A DNA stretch of 64,000 nt from Planococcus liqunii. GTDB taxonomy: Bacteria; Bacillota; Bacilli; Bacillales_A; Planococcaceae. Positions 26,022 to 33,974 of the stretch are shown in pieces. The stretch covers positions 3,844,001 through 3,908,000 of the forward strand of contig NZ_CP129238.1 in assembly GCF_030413595.1 (NCBI RefSeq). The letters run 5' to 3'. How positions within the stretch are numbered: position 1 is the stretch's first letter; each line of letters opens with the position of its first letter. Made by a program: the position numbers and the translations under genes. The notes below the pieces were generated by a model that worked only from the letters and a program-made list of their open reading frames with translations, was not told where the DNA came from and did no database searches.

Positions 26022-26585
26022 TTATTTAATCGCTTCATAAAGCCGCATCGGCGGGAGGTTGCGCAGGAGGTATTTATCACGAGCTTCAGAAAAGTAATCC
26101 TGCAAATAAACCATCAGGTGCTCGTCTTTCTGGAAAAAAGTCTGGTATGGCAAAAACTTTCCGCCTGGCTTTAACACATGGCTGGTCCTTTTCACGATGT
26201 CTTCCCGAACTTCTTCATCCATCAATGAAAATGGGATGCCTGAAATCACATAATCCACTTTTCCAAGCCCGTACTGCTTGACGATATTATGTACGTTTTC
26301 TGCGCTGTCATGGTGAACCTTCAAGCGTTCGTCTCTCGTATTTTTGGTTAAGTAATCCACAAAGTTTTCGTTCTGTTCAATCGCAATGACCATGGAATCG
26401 GCCGTTATGTGTTCGAGCAGATAATCGGTGAACACACCGGTAGCCGGTCCGTATTCGATGATGACCACTTTCTTGCTGAGGTCCATTTTCCCGCATACTT
26501 TCTTCACACCTGTCTTCGAGGTCGGTGTAATCGAAGCGATGTTCGGATCTTTGATCAGATTTTTCACGTATTCTTTCGTAGTCAT
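26022..26585 (-). CDS. SAM-dependent methyltransferase, KsgA/PmtA-like
   Basis: 187 aa. A class I Rossmann methyltransferase core is visible: IIEYGPATGVFTDYLLEH (SAM-binding motif I), an acidic VIAIEQNENF motif II, and VDYVISGIPFSL in the place of the rRNA-dimethylase NLPY motif. Size and motifs fit small phospholipid N-methyltransferase or KsgA-related proteins. The substrate is not predictable; no lipid or antibiotic gene adjoins. Confidence 0.7.
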   Translation of the reverse strand: MTTKEYVKNLIKDPNIASITPTSKTGVKKVCGKMDLSKKVVIIEYGPATGVFTDYLLEHITADSMVIAIEQNENFVDYLTKNTRDERLKVHHDSAENVHNIVKQYGLGKVDYVISGIPFSLMDEEVREDIVKRTSHVLKPGGKFLPYQTFFQKDEHLMVYLQDYFSEARDKYLLRNLPPMRLYEAIK

Positions 26586-26873
26586 TTTTTGGCCCCCTGT
26601 TCATCATTGGTGTGGCTGCAATCAAACTCGTTAAATAGAACACATTCAAAATATAGCCGTTTCTATACCTGTCTTTATCCTTTTTCAAAAAAACTGTAAA
26701 ATGTTATTTTTATCATATACCCTTGAAAAAAGCGGGTCAATCTATTCCTTGGGCCTTAAGTTGCGGAACATTGTTAAAAAACTGACCGCAAGGGTACAAG
26801 TTTTTAGAAGCCCTTTTTGGAACATCCCTACTCCGCACGAAAACGGTATGATAGAAACAAGGATGGTGATTAG

Positions 26874-27632
26874 ATGAATACAACAATATATTTGGACAAC
26901 GAAAAATTCACGGCCGGCATGACACTCAAAGACCCGGCTGAATTTGAAGGGAACAATATGGCACTCCATGTCTGCGAAAATCCGGCTCATATTGTGGAAA
27001 ACCGTGAAAAATTGGCGGCATCCCTGGGCCTTGAGCTGAATGATTTTGTCTGTGCCCATCAAACGCACAGCGCAAATTTCCACCGGGTGGCTGCCGCAGA
27101 CAAAGGGCGCGGCGCTGACCGGCAGGAGACCGCCATTGCAGACACGGACGCTTTGTATACGTATGAGCCCGACCTATTATTGGCGAGCTTTTCCGCTGAC
27201 TGCGTACCGGTGATGTTTTTCCACGAAACAAAAGGTCTCATCGGGGTTGTCCATTCCGGCTGGCAAGGAACGGTCAAAGAAATTACATTGAAGCTGTTTG
27301 AACATTTGAAGCAGGAAGAACATTGCAGCCCGGAAGATTTTCACGTCCAGCTCGGTTCCGCCCTTAGCCAGGAAAAATTTGAAGTGGACGAAGACGTCTA
27401 TTTGAAATTCAAGAACCTGGGCTATGCAGCGGACTTCATGTATTTCAACGAAGCAAGCGGCAAATACCACATTGACAACCAGCTGGCTGTCAAAAAGCAA
27501 TGCGAACTCGCCGGCATCCCAAGCGATCATATTCACATCGACCGCACCTGCACGCTTAAAAGCCCCGATGGTTTTTCCTACCGGGAGGACAAGAAAAGCG
27601 GCCGGCACTTAAGCTTCATTATAAAAAAATAA
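26874..27632 (+). CDS. pgeF: Purine nucleoside phosphorylase/laccase-domain protein (YfiH/PgeF family)
   Basis: 252 aa with the three metal-binding motifs of the family: AHQTHSANF, SADCVPV and VVHSGWQG. Relatives act on purine nucleosides with adenosine phosphorylase/deaminase activity, and one also edits peptidoglycan precursors; the older laccase label reflects in vitro oxidation. It starts with ATG after AAGGATGGTGATTAG. Monocistronic with a strong terminator. Bacillales often also carry the paralogue YlmD near ftsZ, so this may be a second copy. Confidence 0.8.
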   Translation: MNTTIYLDNEKFTAGMTLKDPAEFEGNNMALHVCENPAHIVENREKLAASLGLELNDFVCAHQTHSANFHRVAAADKGRGADRQETAIADTDALYTYEPDLLLASFSADCVPVMFFHETKGLIGVVHSGWQGTVKEITLKLFEHLKQEEHCSPEDFHVQLGSALSQEKFEVDEDVYLKFKNLGYAADFMYFNEASGKYHIDNQLAVKKQCELAGIPSDHIHIDRTCTLKSPDGFSYREDKKSGRHLSFIIKK

Positions 27633-27654
27633 CGAAATTGACACTCTGCAAGCA

Positions 27655-27692
27655 AAAGCCGGCCTCCGTAAAATATGGTGCCGGCTTTTTTT
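27655..27692 (+). terminator. Terminator of pgeF
   Basis: AAAGCCGGC / GCCGGCTTT with a 16-nt loop and a following T-run. Confidence 0.85.
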
Positions 27693-27716
27693 CTTCAATA
27701 TAGGGCCGGCACAGGC

Positions 27717-27745
27717 TTAGTTTACCTTTGGAGAGGGTAAACTAA
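27717..27745. repeat. Inverted repeat upstream of psp-like operon
   Basis: TTAGTTTACC and GGTAAACTAA form a perfect 10-bp inverted repeat with a 9-nt spacer, with no T-run, about 85 bp upstream of the ECF-type promoter. It may be an operator or attenuator; nothing in the sequence decides. Confidence 0.4.
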
Positions 27746-27829
27746 AGCGAAATTGGTTCCGTTTTTTGTGCAGGCAAAAAGAGGATTACAGCTTTAATTC
27801 GCTGTCAGAATCTGTTATATTCTAAAAAA

Positions 27830-27855
27830 TGAAACTTCTTTGCGGTGTGCTCGTA
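27830..27855 (+). promoter_or_regulatory. ECF sigma factor (sigma-W type) promoter
   Basis: TGAAAC at 27830-27835, exactly 16 bp, then CGTA at 27852-27855: a perfect match to the Bacillus sigma-W consensus TGAAAC-N16-CGTA. It lies 20 bp before the DUF4178 start, giving a very short leader. In B. subtilis the pspA gene ydjF is a sigma-W target, which supports the reading. Confidence 0.85.
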
Positions 27856-27875
27856 TTTTTAAATGAGGTGAGAAG

Positions 27876-28391
27876 ATGGGATTTTTAAGCCGTTTATTTT
27901 ACGGGACAGAAAAAGACAAAAAAGGGCCGGCCGTTGAAAAGCGGACATTGCGCAATCTGCAGGTTAAAGATTTTGTAACGTATGACCTGATCGACTACGA
28001 AGTGGTCGGAAAAATCCATTACAACGACAGCGGCTACACCTGGGACGCTTATCAATTGGCGTCTGCCGGAAAAAACATCTGGCTCAGCGTGGAAATGGAT
28101 GATGAGCTCGAAGTCGGCGTGTTCGAAAAGATCCGGATTCCGGGGCTCGAACCCGGCAAAAAGGAAATCAGCTACGACGGAAAAACGTATTTTCTTGAAG
28201 AACAAGGACGCGCTTATGTTACTTCATTCGGCCGCAGTGAAAATGTAAACGGGGCAGAAATGGCCTATTACGAATACTTGGATGAAGCCGGAGAATCGTA
28301 TTTATCCGTGGAAGTTTGGGGCAGCGAAGTGGAAGTCAGCAAAGGATACGAAATTGAAGAATACGAAGTCACCATTCTGGCAGGAAGCTAA
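27876..28391 (+). CDS. DUF4178 domain protein
   Basis: 171 aa, no signal or membrane span. The centre (about 27-165: LQVKDFVTYDLIDYEVVGKIHYNDSGYTWDAYQL … LSVEVWGSEVEVSKGYEIEEYEV) matches the beta-rich DUF4178 pattern; two half-repeats are likely. It is the first gene of a five-gene unit behind a sigma-W-type promoter. The function is unknown; DUF4178 genes recur beside PspA, DUF350 and aminopropyltransferase genes in other bacteria. Confidence 0.75.
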   Translation: MGFLSRLFYGTEKDKKGPAVEKRTLRNLQVKDFVTYDLIDYEVVGKIHYNDSGYTWDAYQLASAGKNIWLSVEMDDELEVGVFEKIRIPGLEPGKKEISYDGKTYFLEEQGRAYVTSFGRSENVNGAEMAYYEYLDEAGESYLSVEVWGSEVEVSKGYEIEEYEVTILAGS

Positions 28392-28410
28392 CAAAACTGG
28401 AGGAGAGAAT

Positions 28411-29082
28411 ATGTTTCAATTTTTTAAGCGTGTGCAAACCTATGTAGAATCCGAACTGAATGCAGCACTTGATAAAGCGGAAGACCCGGTAAAAATGCTG
28501 GATCAATTTATGCGGGATATGGCACTGGATATCCGGGAAGCCGAAACAGCCGTCGCCAAACAGCTGGCCAACGAAAAAATATTGAAAAAGAAATACGACG
28601 ATGCCAGCAGCATGGTCGAAAAACGCCAGCAGCAAGCTGTGGAAGCGATTGAAGCCGGAAATGAGGACTTGGCCCGCCGTGCGCTCGAAGACAAGCAGAA
28701 CCATGTCGTTCAGGCGAATTCCATGAAAGAAGCCCACGAACGGGCAGCAAGCGACTCGACGGTGCTGCGCGAAAAATTGGCGGAAATGAAACGTGAATAT
28801 GAACAAATGCAAATTAAAAAAGATTCCTTGAAAGCACGCGCCGAATCGGCGAAAACGCGGACGAAAATCAACCGCACCATGAGCTCCGTTGGAAGCGATG
28901 AATCGCGGCAAGGGTTCGAGCGGATGGAAGAAAAAGTCATGCACCTGGAAGCGGAAGCCGAGACATCTGAAGATATGCGTTCTGGTTCGCGCAGCCTGGA
29001 CGATGAATTTGAAGACCTTAAAAAAGGCAGCTCAGTGGACAATGAACTGGCAGCGCTTAAAAAACAGCTTGGAAAAGAATAA
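28411..29082 (+). CDS. pspA: PspA/IM30 family membrane-stress protein
   Basis: 223 aa, almost wholly helical coiled coil. The amphipathic N-terminal helix MFQFFKRVQTYVESELNAAL is the membrane-binding segment. It continues with KAEDPVKMLDQFMRDM and long heptad runs to about residue 185, then a linker and a short C-terminal helix. PspA proteins are ESCRT-III relatives that coat and repair damaged membranes. The true start is the ATG at 28411 after GGAGGAG; an upstream frame opening at 28282 overlaps the DUF4178 gene and is not used. Confidence 0.92.
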   Translation: MFQFFKRVQTYVESELNAALDKAEDPVKMLDQFMRDMALDIREAETAVAKQLANEKILKKKYDDASSMVEKRQQQAVEAIEAGNEDLARRALEDKQNHVVQANSMKEAHERAASDSTVLREKLAEMKREYEQMQIKKDSLKARAESAKTRTKINRTMSSVGSDESRQGFERMEEKVMHLEAEAETSEDMRSGSRSLDDEFEDLKKGSSVDNELAALKKQLGKE

Positions 29083-29142
29083 CGAACTGCGGTCTGCTCT
29101 TCTGCGGGCAGGCCGTTCCCGTTCATTTGGAGTGTGCGAGCA

Positions 29143-29697
29143 ATGAAAAAAAAGAAATGGCTAACGGGCCTTTTGGCTGCAGTGCTCTTCTTGTCGGCAT
29201 GCGGCAGCAGCCTGTCGCAAGCAGAGGACTACGTGGAAAACAATTATACCTTTGTCAATGCGGTTCAAAGTGACAGCGGCTCAAACAGCAGCGCCATGTT
29301 GTACCGGTCCGATAAAGATTTGGCCGGGACGGTAGCAGAGTTAAGTGAAGCCCAGGAACCGGATCAAGTCGGAGAAGAAATTGAGGGTCGGCAAGTACTC
29401 GTCTATAATGATGATTTCATCATTTTGACAGAAGACCCGGACAATCCCGGCACTACGCTGGTAGAAGTGGCGGATGAGGAATTTGTCCGAACCCATTATA
29501 ATCCCGGCTTTTTCTCAGGGATGTTGCTTGGGTCTCTGTTAAGCAACCGGTTCGGATCCGGCTGGAACCAGTCACAGGCAACCCGCTGTGCACGCGGTGG
29601 ATGCTATTCGGGCGGAGGCGGTTATAATTCCATTCCTTCAGCCACCACTGGACGCGGTTCGACATTCCGCGGAGGCGGACCGGGTGTTGGAAAATAA
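29143..29697 (+). CDS. DUF4247-like lipoprotein with Gly/Arg-rich tail
   Basis: 184 aa. The lipoprotein signal ends LFLSAC (Cys20). The middle segment contains VENNYTFVNAVQSDSGSNSSAMLYRSDKDLAGTVAEL and YNDDFIILTEDPDNPGTTLVEVADEEFVRTHYNPGF. The tail (about 148-184) is Gly/Ser/Arg rich with two Cys. This fits DUF4247, found next to PspA and DUF350 genes. It is probably anchored on the outer face of the membrane. ATG at 29143 follows GGAG at 10 nt; a GTG lies three codons earlier. Confidence 0.7.
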   Translation: MKKKKWLTGLLAAVLFLSACGSSLSQAEDYVENNYTFVNAVQSDSGSNSSAMLYRSDKDLAGTVAELSEAQEPDQVGEEIEGRQVLVYNDDFIILTEDPDNPGTTLVEVADEEFVRTHYNPGFFSGMLLGSLLSNRFGSGWNQSQATRCARGGCYSGGGGYNSIPSATTGRGSTFRGGGPGVGK

Positions 29698-29720
29698 ATC
29701 ATAGCAAAGGAGCTTGACCC

Positions 29721-30116
29721 GTGAATTCATTCTTACTGACTTTTTTGTATTTCCTCGCAGCGATTGCTGTGGTTCTTGTTGGATTGGTCATTTTCGAGTT
29801 ATTGACCAGAAAATACAAGGACTGGGAAGAAATCAAAGAAAACAATACGGCAGTCGCTTTGTCGATTGCTGGAAAAATTATCGGTACCTGTATCATCCTT
29901 ACTTTTTCTATCCTGCACAATGACACCATTTTGGAAACCGTCGTCTGGGGGCTTTTCGGATTGCTTCTGCAATTCATCGCTTACTTCCTGTTCGAACTGC
30001 TGACTCCCCGCTTTTCAGTGGAAGTTCAGTTGAAAGAACGCAATACTGCGGTAGGCATCATTTCATTCGCCGTTTCAGTTGGATTGGCGTTCGTCATCGG
30101 CGCCTCGATTACATAA
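29721..30116 (+). CDS. DUF350 membrane protein
   Basis: 131 aa with four membrane helices (about 7-27, 47-66, 74-95, 108-130) and the repeat-like motifs KENNTAVALSIAGKIIGTCI and KERNTAVGIISFAVSVGLAF, characteristic of the DUF350 (YjfL-type) family. The start is a GTG 9 nt after AAAGGAG. E. coli yjfL and B. subtilis relatives also sit in pspA-linked operons. Function unknown. Confidence 0.85.
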   Translation: MNSFLLTFLYFLAAIAVVLVGLVIFELLTRKYKDWEEIKENNTAVALSIAGKIIGTCIILTFSILHNDTILETVVWGLFGLLLQFIAYFLFELLTPRFSVEVQLKERNTAVGIISFAVSVGLAFVIGASIT

Positions 30117-30129
30117 GGCGGTGTTTTGA

Positions 30130-31686
30130 ATGGTATTACAACAAGAATCCGTCCGGCAAAGCCGGGCGATTTACTATGCATCCGGGATCGTTTCCATCTG
30201 CGGCATCATCTTTGAAGTATTATTCGGAGCGCTTGGTTCCTACATTTTAGGAGATGGTGTGAAGCAATACACGCTCACCATCTCTCTTTTTTTAACCGGC
30301 ATGGGCATTGGCGCTTATATCAGCGAGAAAATGACGCGCCATTTGATTGCGTCGTTCATCTGGATTGAATATTCCATCGGCATCATCGGCGGTTTTTCGG
30401 CGATGCTGCTCTTTGGCGTCACCGCCTACCTGCCGCCGGGCACAGGTTCGCTGTTTTTGTACAGCGTTATCCTGATTGTCGGTTCTTTGACCGGGGTGGA
30501 ACTGCCGATTTTAATCCGAAAAGCGAACGAAATCGGGGTATCCCTTCAAAAAAGCGCTGCTAAAGTGCTGTTTTCCGACTATGCCGGCGGGCTTGTCGGC
30601 GGGCTGCTCTTTTTGTTCTTGCTGCGCCCTTATTTCGGTCTGGTGAAAACGTCTTTTCTCGTCGCCCTGATCAACGTGGCTGTGGCCCTTTGGATTGTCT
30701 TCCGCTTTAAGCACGAACTCAAACGGTTCAAGCTACATGCTGCGTTCGGTGTTTTTTTCCTGGCCGTTTTGATCGTCGGCGCTTTGTTTGGTGAACAGGC
30801 CGCATTCCATTTTGAGCAGCAGCTCTACAAAGATCCGGTGATTTTTTCCGAGCAGACCTCTTACCAGAAAATTATTTTGACGAAGCAGCAAGGCGATACC
30901 CGTCTGTACCTGGACGGACAGCTGCAGTTCAGTTCGCTGGACGAGCATCGCTACCATGAAATCCTCGTCCATCCTCCGATGGCTGCAGCTGCCCGACATG
31001 ACCGCGTCCTGGTTCTTGGCGGCGGCGACGGATTGGCGGTCCGCGAACTGCTGAAATATGACGATCTTGGACAAGTCGATTTAATCGACCTGGATCCGAA
31101 AATGACCGAACTTGCACAAAGCAACCATTTGCTGACGGAACTGAATGGCGGTTCCCTCTCCAACCCGAAAGTCAATGTGGTAAACGAGGATGCGTTCCGT
31201 TTCCTGGAGACCGCTGACGGCTTCTACGATGTCATCATCATCGATTTGCCTGACCCGAACAACGAATCGCTCAACAAGCTGTATACGACGGAATTTTACT
31301 CGCTTGCCCGCAATCACCTGCATCCCGACGGCGCCATGATGGTCCAGGCAACAAGCCCCGTATTTGCGCCGCAAGTGTACTGGACCATCGATAAGACGAT
31401 CCAGTCAACCGGCCTCCAGACGGAAAACCTGCACGCCGACATTCCAAGTTTCGGCGGCTGGGGCTACGTGCTGGCATCACGCGCTGAAGTTCAGGCAGAA
31501 GGCCTCGAAATCATTGAAGAAACAGAGTATCTGACTACAGATTTGCTGCCGGCACTCACTGCGTTCGGGAAAGATGAAGATGCCATAATTGAAGACGCCA
31601 ACGGCAAGATCATCGCCTTGGAACCCAATTCGCTGATCCGGCCGAATCTGATTGGGATTTACGAGAAGTCCTGGACGAATTATTAA
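30130..31686 (+). CDS. Membrane-anchored polyamine aminopropyltransferase (spermidine synthase-like)
   Basis: 518 aa: an N-terminal membrane domain with about seven helices (residues 15-225), then a spermidine synthase fold with the decarboxylated-SAM site VLVLGGGDGLAVRELLKY (about 295-312), the DLDPKM acidic motif and IIIDLPDPN. It should transfer an aminopropyl group to an amine at the membrane, but no S-adenosylmethionine decarboxylase gene is nearby, so donor and acceptor are open. It is the last gene of the sigma-W-type operon, starting 13 bp after DUF350. Confidence 0.85.
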   Translation: MVLQQESVRQSRAIYYASGIVSICGIIFEVLFGALGSYILGDGVKQYTLTISLFLTGMGIGAYISEKMTRHLIASFIWIEYSIGIIGGFSAMLLFGVTAYLPPGTGSLFLYSVILIVGSLTGVELPILIRKANEIGVSLQKSAAKVLFSDYAGGLVGGLLFLFLLRPYFGLVKTSFLVALINVAVALWIVFRFKHELKRFKLHAAFGVFFLAVLIVGALFGEQAAFHFEQQLYKDPVIFSEQTSYQKIILTKQQGDTRLYLDGQLQFSSLDEHRYHEILVHPPMAAAARHDRVLVLGGGDGLAVRELLKYDDLGQVDLIDLDPKMTELAQSNHLLTELNGGSLSNPKVNVVNEDAFRFLETADGFYDVIIIDLPDPNNESLNKLYTTEFYSLARNHLHPDGAMMVQATSPVFAPQVYWTIDKTIQSTGLQTENLHADIPSFGGWGYVLASRAEVQAEGLEIIEETEYLTTDLLPALTAFGKDEDAIIEDANGKIIALEPNSLIRPNLIGIYEKSWTNY

Positions 31687-31708
31687 TAAGCAAACAAAGC
31701 AAATCAAA

Positions 31709-31740
31709 AAGGTGCTGAAGCGCAAAAGCTTCAGCACCTT
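31709..31740. terminator. Terminator hairpin, left copy of 32-bp direct repeat flanking element A
   Basis: AAGGTGCTGAAGC / GCTTCAGCACCTT, 13-bp stem and 6-nt loop, 22 bp after the aminopropyltransferase stop. The identical 32 bp recur at 32209-32240 on the other side of the inserted element. Confidence 0.9.
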
Positions 31741-32208
31741 CAGGCTGTCGGAAAACATTCCATTTTCTAAGCCATTTCGCTCCAAGTGGACGCTTTCCGC
31801 GGGCACGGCTTCAGCCGCTTCCTTCGCGCTGCTCAGTCCAGGGTCTTCAGCTCGTGCTGCTCCCGCAGGAGTCGCCACTTTCCGCTTCATTTGGTTCTCG
31901 CTTCTTACAAAAACCTCTTTTTATCAGAAAGAGTGGAAGAGTAAACATGCTATTTATTCATAGCTCTCTAATGATATGGAGCAAACCAGCGAAGAAAACC
32001 CTACTGCTCCTGCGCAAGCTCGTCGCAAAGACATGGCTTCGCAAGCTTCAGCCATTGTCTTGCCTGCGGGAAAGCGAGACAGCCGAGACCCCCCAAGACG
32101 CGCAGCGGCTGAGGAGGCTTGGCGCTCGCCCGCGGCAAGCGCAGCTGGTTTGCGGAATATCGGAGATATTCTAAGAGAAATTTTTTCTATATTTTTCTCA
32201 ACAAGCTG
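31741..32208. mobile_element. Element A: 468-bp non-coding MITE-like element in a terminator
   Basis: It lies between two perfect 32-bp copies of one terminator. Its ends are inverted repeats: CAGGCTGTCGGAAAA on the left; on the right the reverse complement reads CAGCTTGTTGAGAAA. Subterminal segments are also inverted copies (CGCTTTCCGCGGGC on the left, GCCCGCGGCAAGCG on the right; CCCGCAGG and CCTGCGGG further in). No transposase or conserved frame is present. A related 636-bp copy is at 34879-35514. This suggests a non-autonomous transposon mobilised from elsewhere; IS1182-type elements are the family I associate with long duplications at palindromes, unverified here. Confidence 0.8.
32025..32063. 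other. Covarying hairpin inside element A
   Basis: GCAAAGACATGGCT pairs with AGCCATTGTCTTGC. The equivalent in element B (35229-35267) pairs GCAAAGACTTAGCC with GGCTAATGTCTTGC. Three positions differ and all three changes are compensatory, so base pairing has been maintained. Next to it, TGCTCCTGCGCAAGCTCGTC is a reverse-oriented relative of the module seen at 15.3 and 35 kb. Confidence 0.65.
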
Positions 32209-32240
32209 AAGGTGCTGAAGCGCAAAAGCTTCAGCACCTT
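32209..32240. terminator. Terminator hairpin, right copy of 32-bp direct repeat
   Basis: Exact copy of 31709-31740. It now serves the convergent HAD gene, which ends at 32282. Confidence 0.9.
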
Positions 32241-32281
32241 TATCATTTATTAGGATTTATTCAAACAATCCGCGTTAATGC

Positions 32282-32899
32282 TTAAAATATTTCCAATAGC
32301 TCATTGAATTCATCGATGGCGTAGTCGTAGTCTTCCACTTCGCCGAACCCATATTTCGCAAAGACAAAAGGAATGCCCGCGTCTTTGGCCGCTTTCCGGT
32401 CCCCTGCCGTATCTCCGACATACACCGAATCTTTCAAGCCGTTGCGCTCCATGATCAGTTTGATGTTTTCTCCTTTTGATAGCCCGGTGCGTCCTGGGTT
32501 CTCAAAGTCCTGGAAGTATTTGTCCAAGCCGTGATAGTCATAAAAGGCTTCGATATAGCCTTCCTGGCAATTGCTGACGATGAACAATCTGTATTTCTCC
32601 GATAAGGCACGGAGCACATCTTCCAGGTTCTCATAAAGAATGCCGCCCCGTTCGCTGATAAAATCGCCTTCGATTTCACCGCAGGACTGAATGAGTTCGT
32701 TGTGCATCTCGGCATTCAGATGCGGAAACAGTTTTTGCATGATTTCATGCATCTGCAGCCCCATCGTTTCTTTCAAGTGCTGCTTTGTCAGCGTATGATC
32801 TATTTTGTCGTTCTGCTCAATCGCTTTGTTCCATGCCAAGACGACGGTTTCCCGTGAGTCCCACAGCGTTCCGTCCAAGTCAAAAATAATGCTGTCCAT
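32282..32899 (-). CDS. HAD-superfamily hydrolase, phosphoglycolate phosphatase-like
   Basis: 205 aa. HAD motif I FDLDGTLWD (residues 5-13), motif II IVSNC, motif III Lys near FENPGRTGLSKGENIKL, and motif IV VYVGDTAGDRKAA are all intact, with an alpha-helical C1 cap (about 15-85). This is the Gph/PgmB-like class acting on small phosphomonoesters; the substrate is not predictable. The ATG at 32899 follows GGAGAGG; the upstream extension to 32959 is not expected. It converges on the sigma-W-type operon. Confidence 0.85.
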   Translation of the reverse strand: MDSIIFDLDGTLWDSRETVVLAWNKAIEQNDKIDHTLTKQHLKETMGLQMHEIMQKLFPHLNAEMHNELIQSCGEIEGDFISERGGILYENLEDVLRALSEKYRLFIVSNCQEGYIEAFYDYHGLDKYFQDFENPGRTGLSKGENIKLIMERNGLKDSVYVGDTAGDRKAAKDAGIPFVFAKYGFGEVEDYDYAIDEFNELLEIF

Positions 32900-32994
32900 T
32901 AAACCCTCTCCTCTGAACTGATATGCCTCCATTCTACCCTTTTCGGACGGGGAAACCAAACCATGTTGCCCCGCCTGCTTCTGCCGAAAGAACG

Positions 32995-33744
32995 CTATTC
33001 CTTATTGTTCCTTAATCCTACCCAGGCGCCCACAACCACGATTCCGACCAGAACGCTCCAGAAAATGGCTGTCCAGGCGAATGAATGCGGGAAGTCATGC
33101 GGCAAGACATGGATTTTTTCATGGGACAAGGTCATGACCAAGAGCTTGACGCCGACCCAGCCGACAATAATGAAAGCCGCGGTTTCCAGCTGCGGATAAG
33201 TTTCGAGCAGCTGGACAAATTTATGCGCGGCAAACCGCATGATGACCACGCCAATCAATCCGCCGCTCAGCATAATCACAAAAGGTCCGGCATTGATGCC
33301 GCCGATATTCGCATTTCCGAGATGCGGCAAAGTCAATGCCAACGCAACAGCGGCCAGCATCGAATCGACGGCAAAAGCAATATCCGCGACTTCAATTTTT
33401 AATACCGTGGTCCAAAAGCCGGAACCTTTCTTCACTTTCAGGACCGTGCCGTCTCCCCGGCCTTTCCGCTGGTCGTATATGTGCTTAAACGCAATGAATA
33501 ATAAGTAAGCTGCTCCCAGTGCCTGAATTTGCCAGACGCCCACCAAAAGCGTAATCATAAAAAGAGCGGAAAACCGGAAGATAAAAGCGGCAGCCAACCC
33601 GTAAAACAGCGCTTTCTTTTTCTGCTCTCCCGGCAAATGCCGGACCATCACTGCCATGACGACGGCATTATCCGCAGCCAGAATTCCTTCCAGCCCCACC
33701 AGAACCAGCAGGACCCAAGCATATTCCAGTAAAATGGCTCCCAT
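32995..33744 (-). CDS. TerC family integral membrane protein
   Basis: 249 aa with seven to nine membrane helices. The two acidic TerC motifs are present: LVGLEGILAADNAVVMAVM near residue 20 and KIEVADIAFAVDSMLAA near 125. In Bacillus, TerC proteins (YceF, YkoY) export manganese to load secreted metalloenzymes; some are tied to tellurite resistance. GGAGG sits 7 nt before the ATG at 33744. I saw no yybP-ykoY manganese riboswitch in the 230 bp upstream. Confidence 0.88.
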   Translation of the reverse strand: MGAILLEYAWVLLVLVGLEGILAADNAVVMAVMVRHLPGEQKKKALFYGLAAAFIFRFSALFMITLLVGVWQIQALGAAYLLFIAFKHIYDQRKGRGDGTVLKVKKGSGFWTTVLKIEVADIAFAVDSMLAAVALALTLPHLGNANIGGINAGPFVIMLSGGLIGVVIMRFAAHKFVQLLETYPQLETAAFIIVGWVGVKLLVMTLSHEKIHVLPHDFPHSFAWTAIFWSVLVGIVVVGAWVGLRNNKE

Positions 33745-33974
33745 TCTTTTTCCTCCCATAGGATTGGACATCTGATAAAGTGATTGTCTGCCATTAAAGA
33801 ACCTTTTTTCTATACTATACTAAGGAAACAGAAAAATTAACCAAACTTTCTGATATTTATAGAAAAAAATCTGGCAGGCAGATGAATATTATCTTTTCCT
33901 GCTCTTTTTCCGGCTTTTATATGGTAATGTTTCGGTATAGTCGAGGATGCCATAAGAAGTAAGGGGAAAAAGCA

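Noticed and set aside
26742..27083. 113-codon minus-strand frame before and inside pgeF
   Set aside because: It is antisense to the well-supported pgeF gene and lacks a start site.
28369..28944. 191-codon frame antisense to pspA
   Set aside because: It mirrors the biased codon pattern of the coiled-coil pspA gene and has no family features.
31652..32174. Open frames of about 103-106 codons across element A
   Set aside because: They are not preserved in element B, have no ribosome sites and overlap inverted repeats; the element is non-coding.
33745..33974. yybP-ykoY manganese riboswitch before terC
   Set aside because: The conserved loops of that riboswitch are not visible in the gap.
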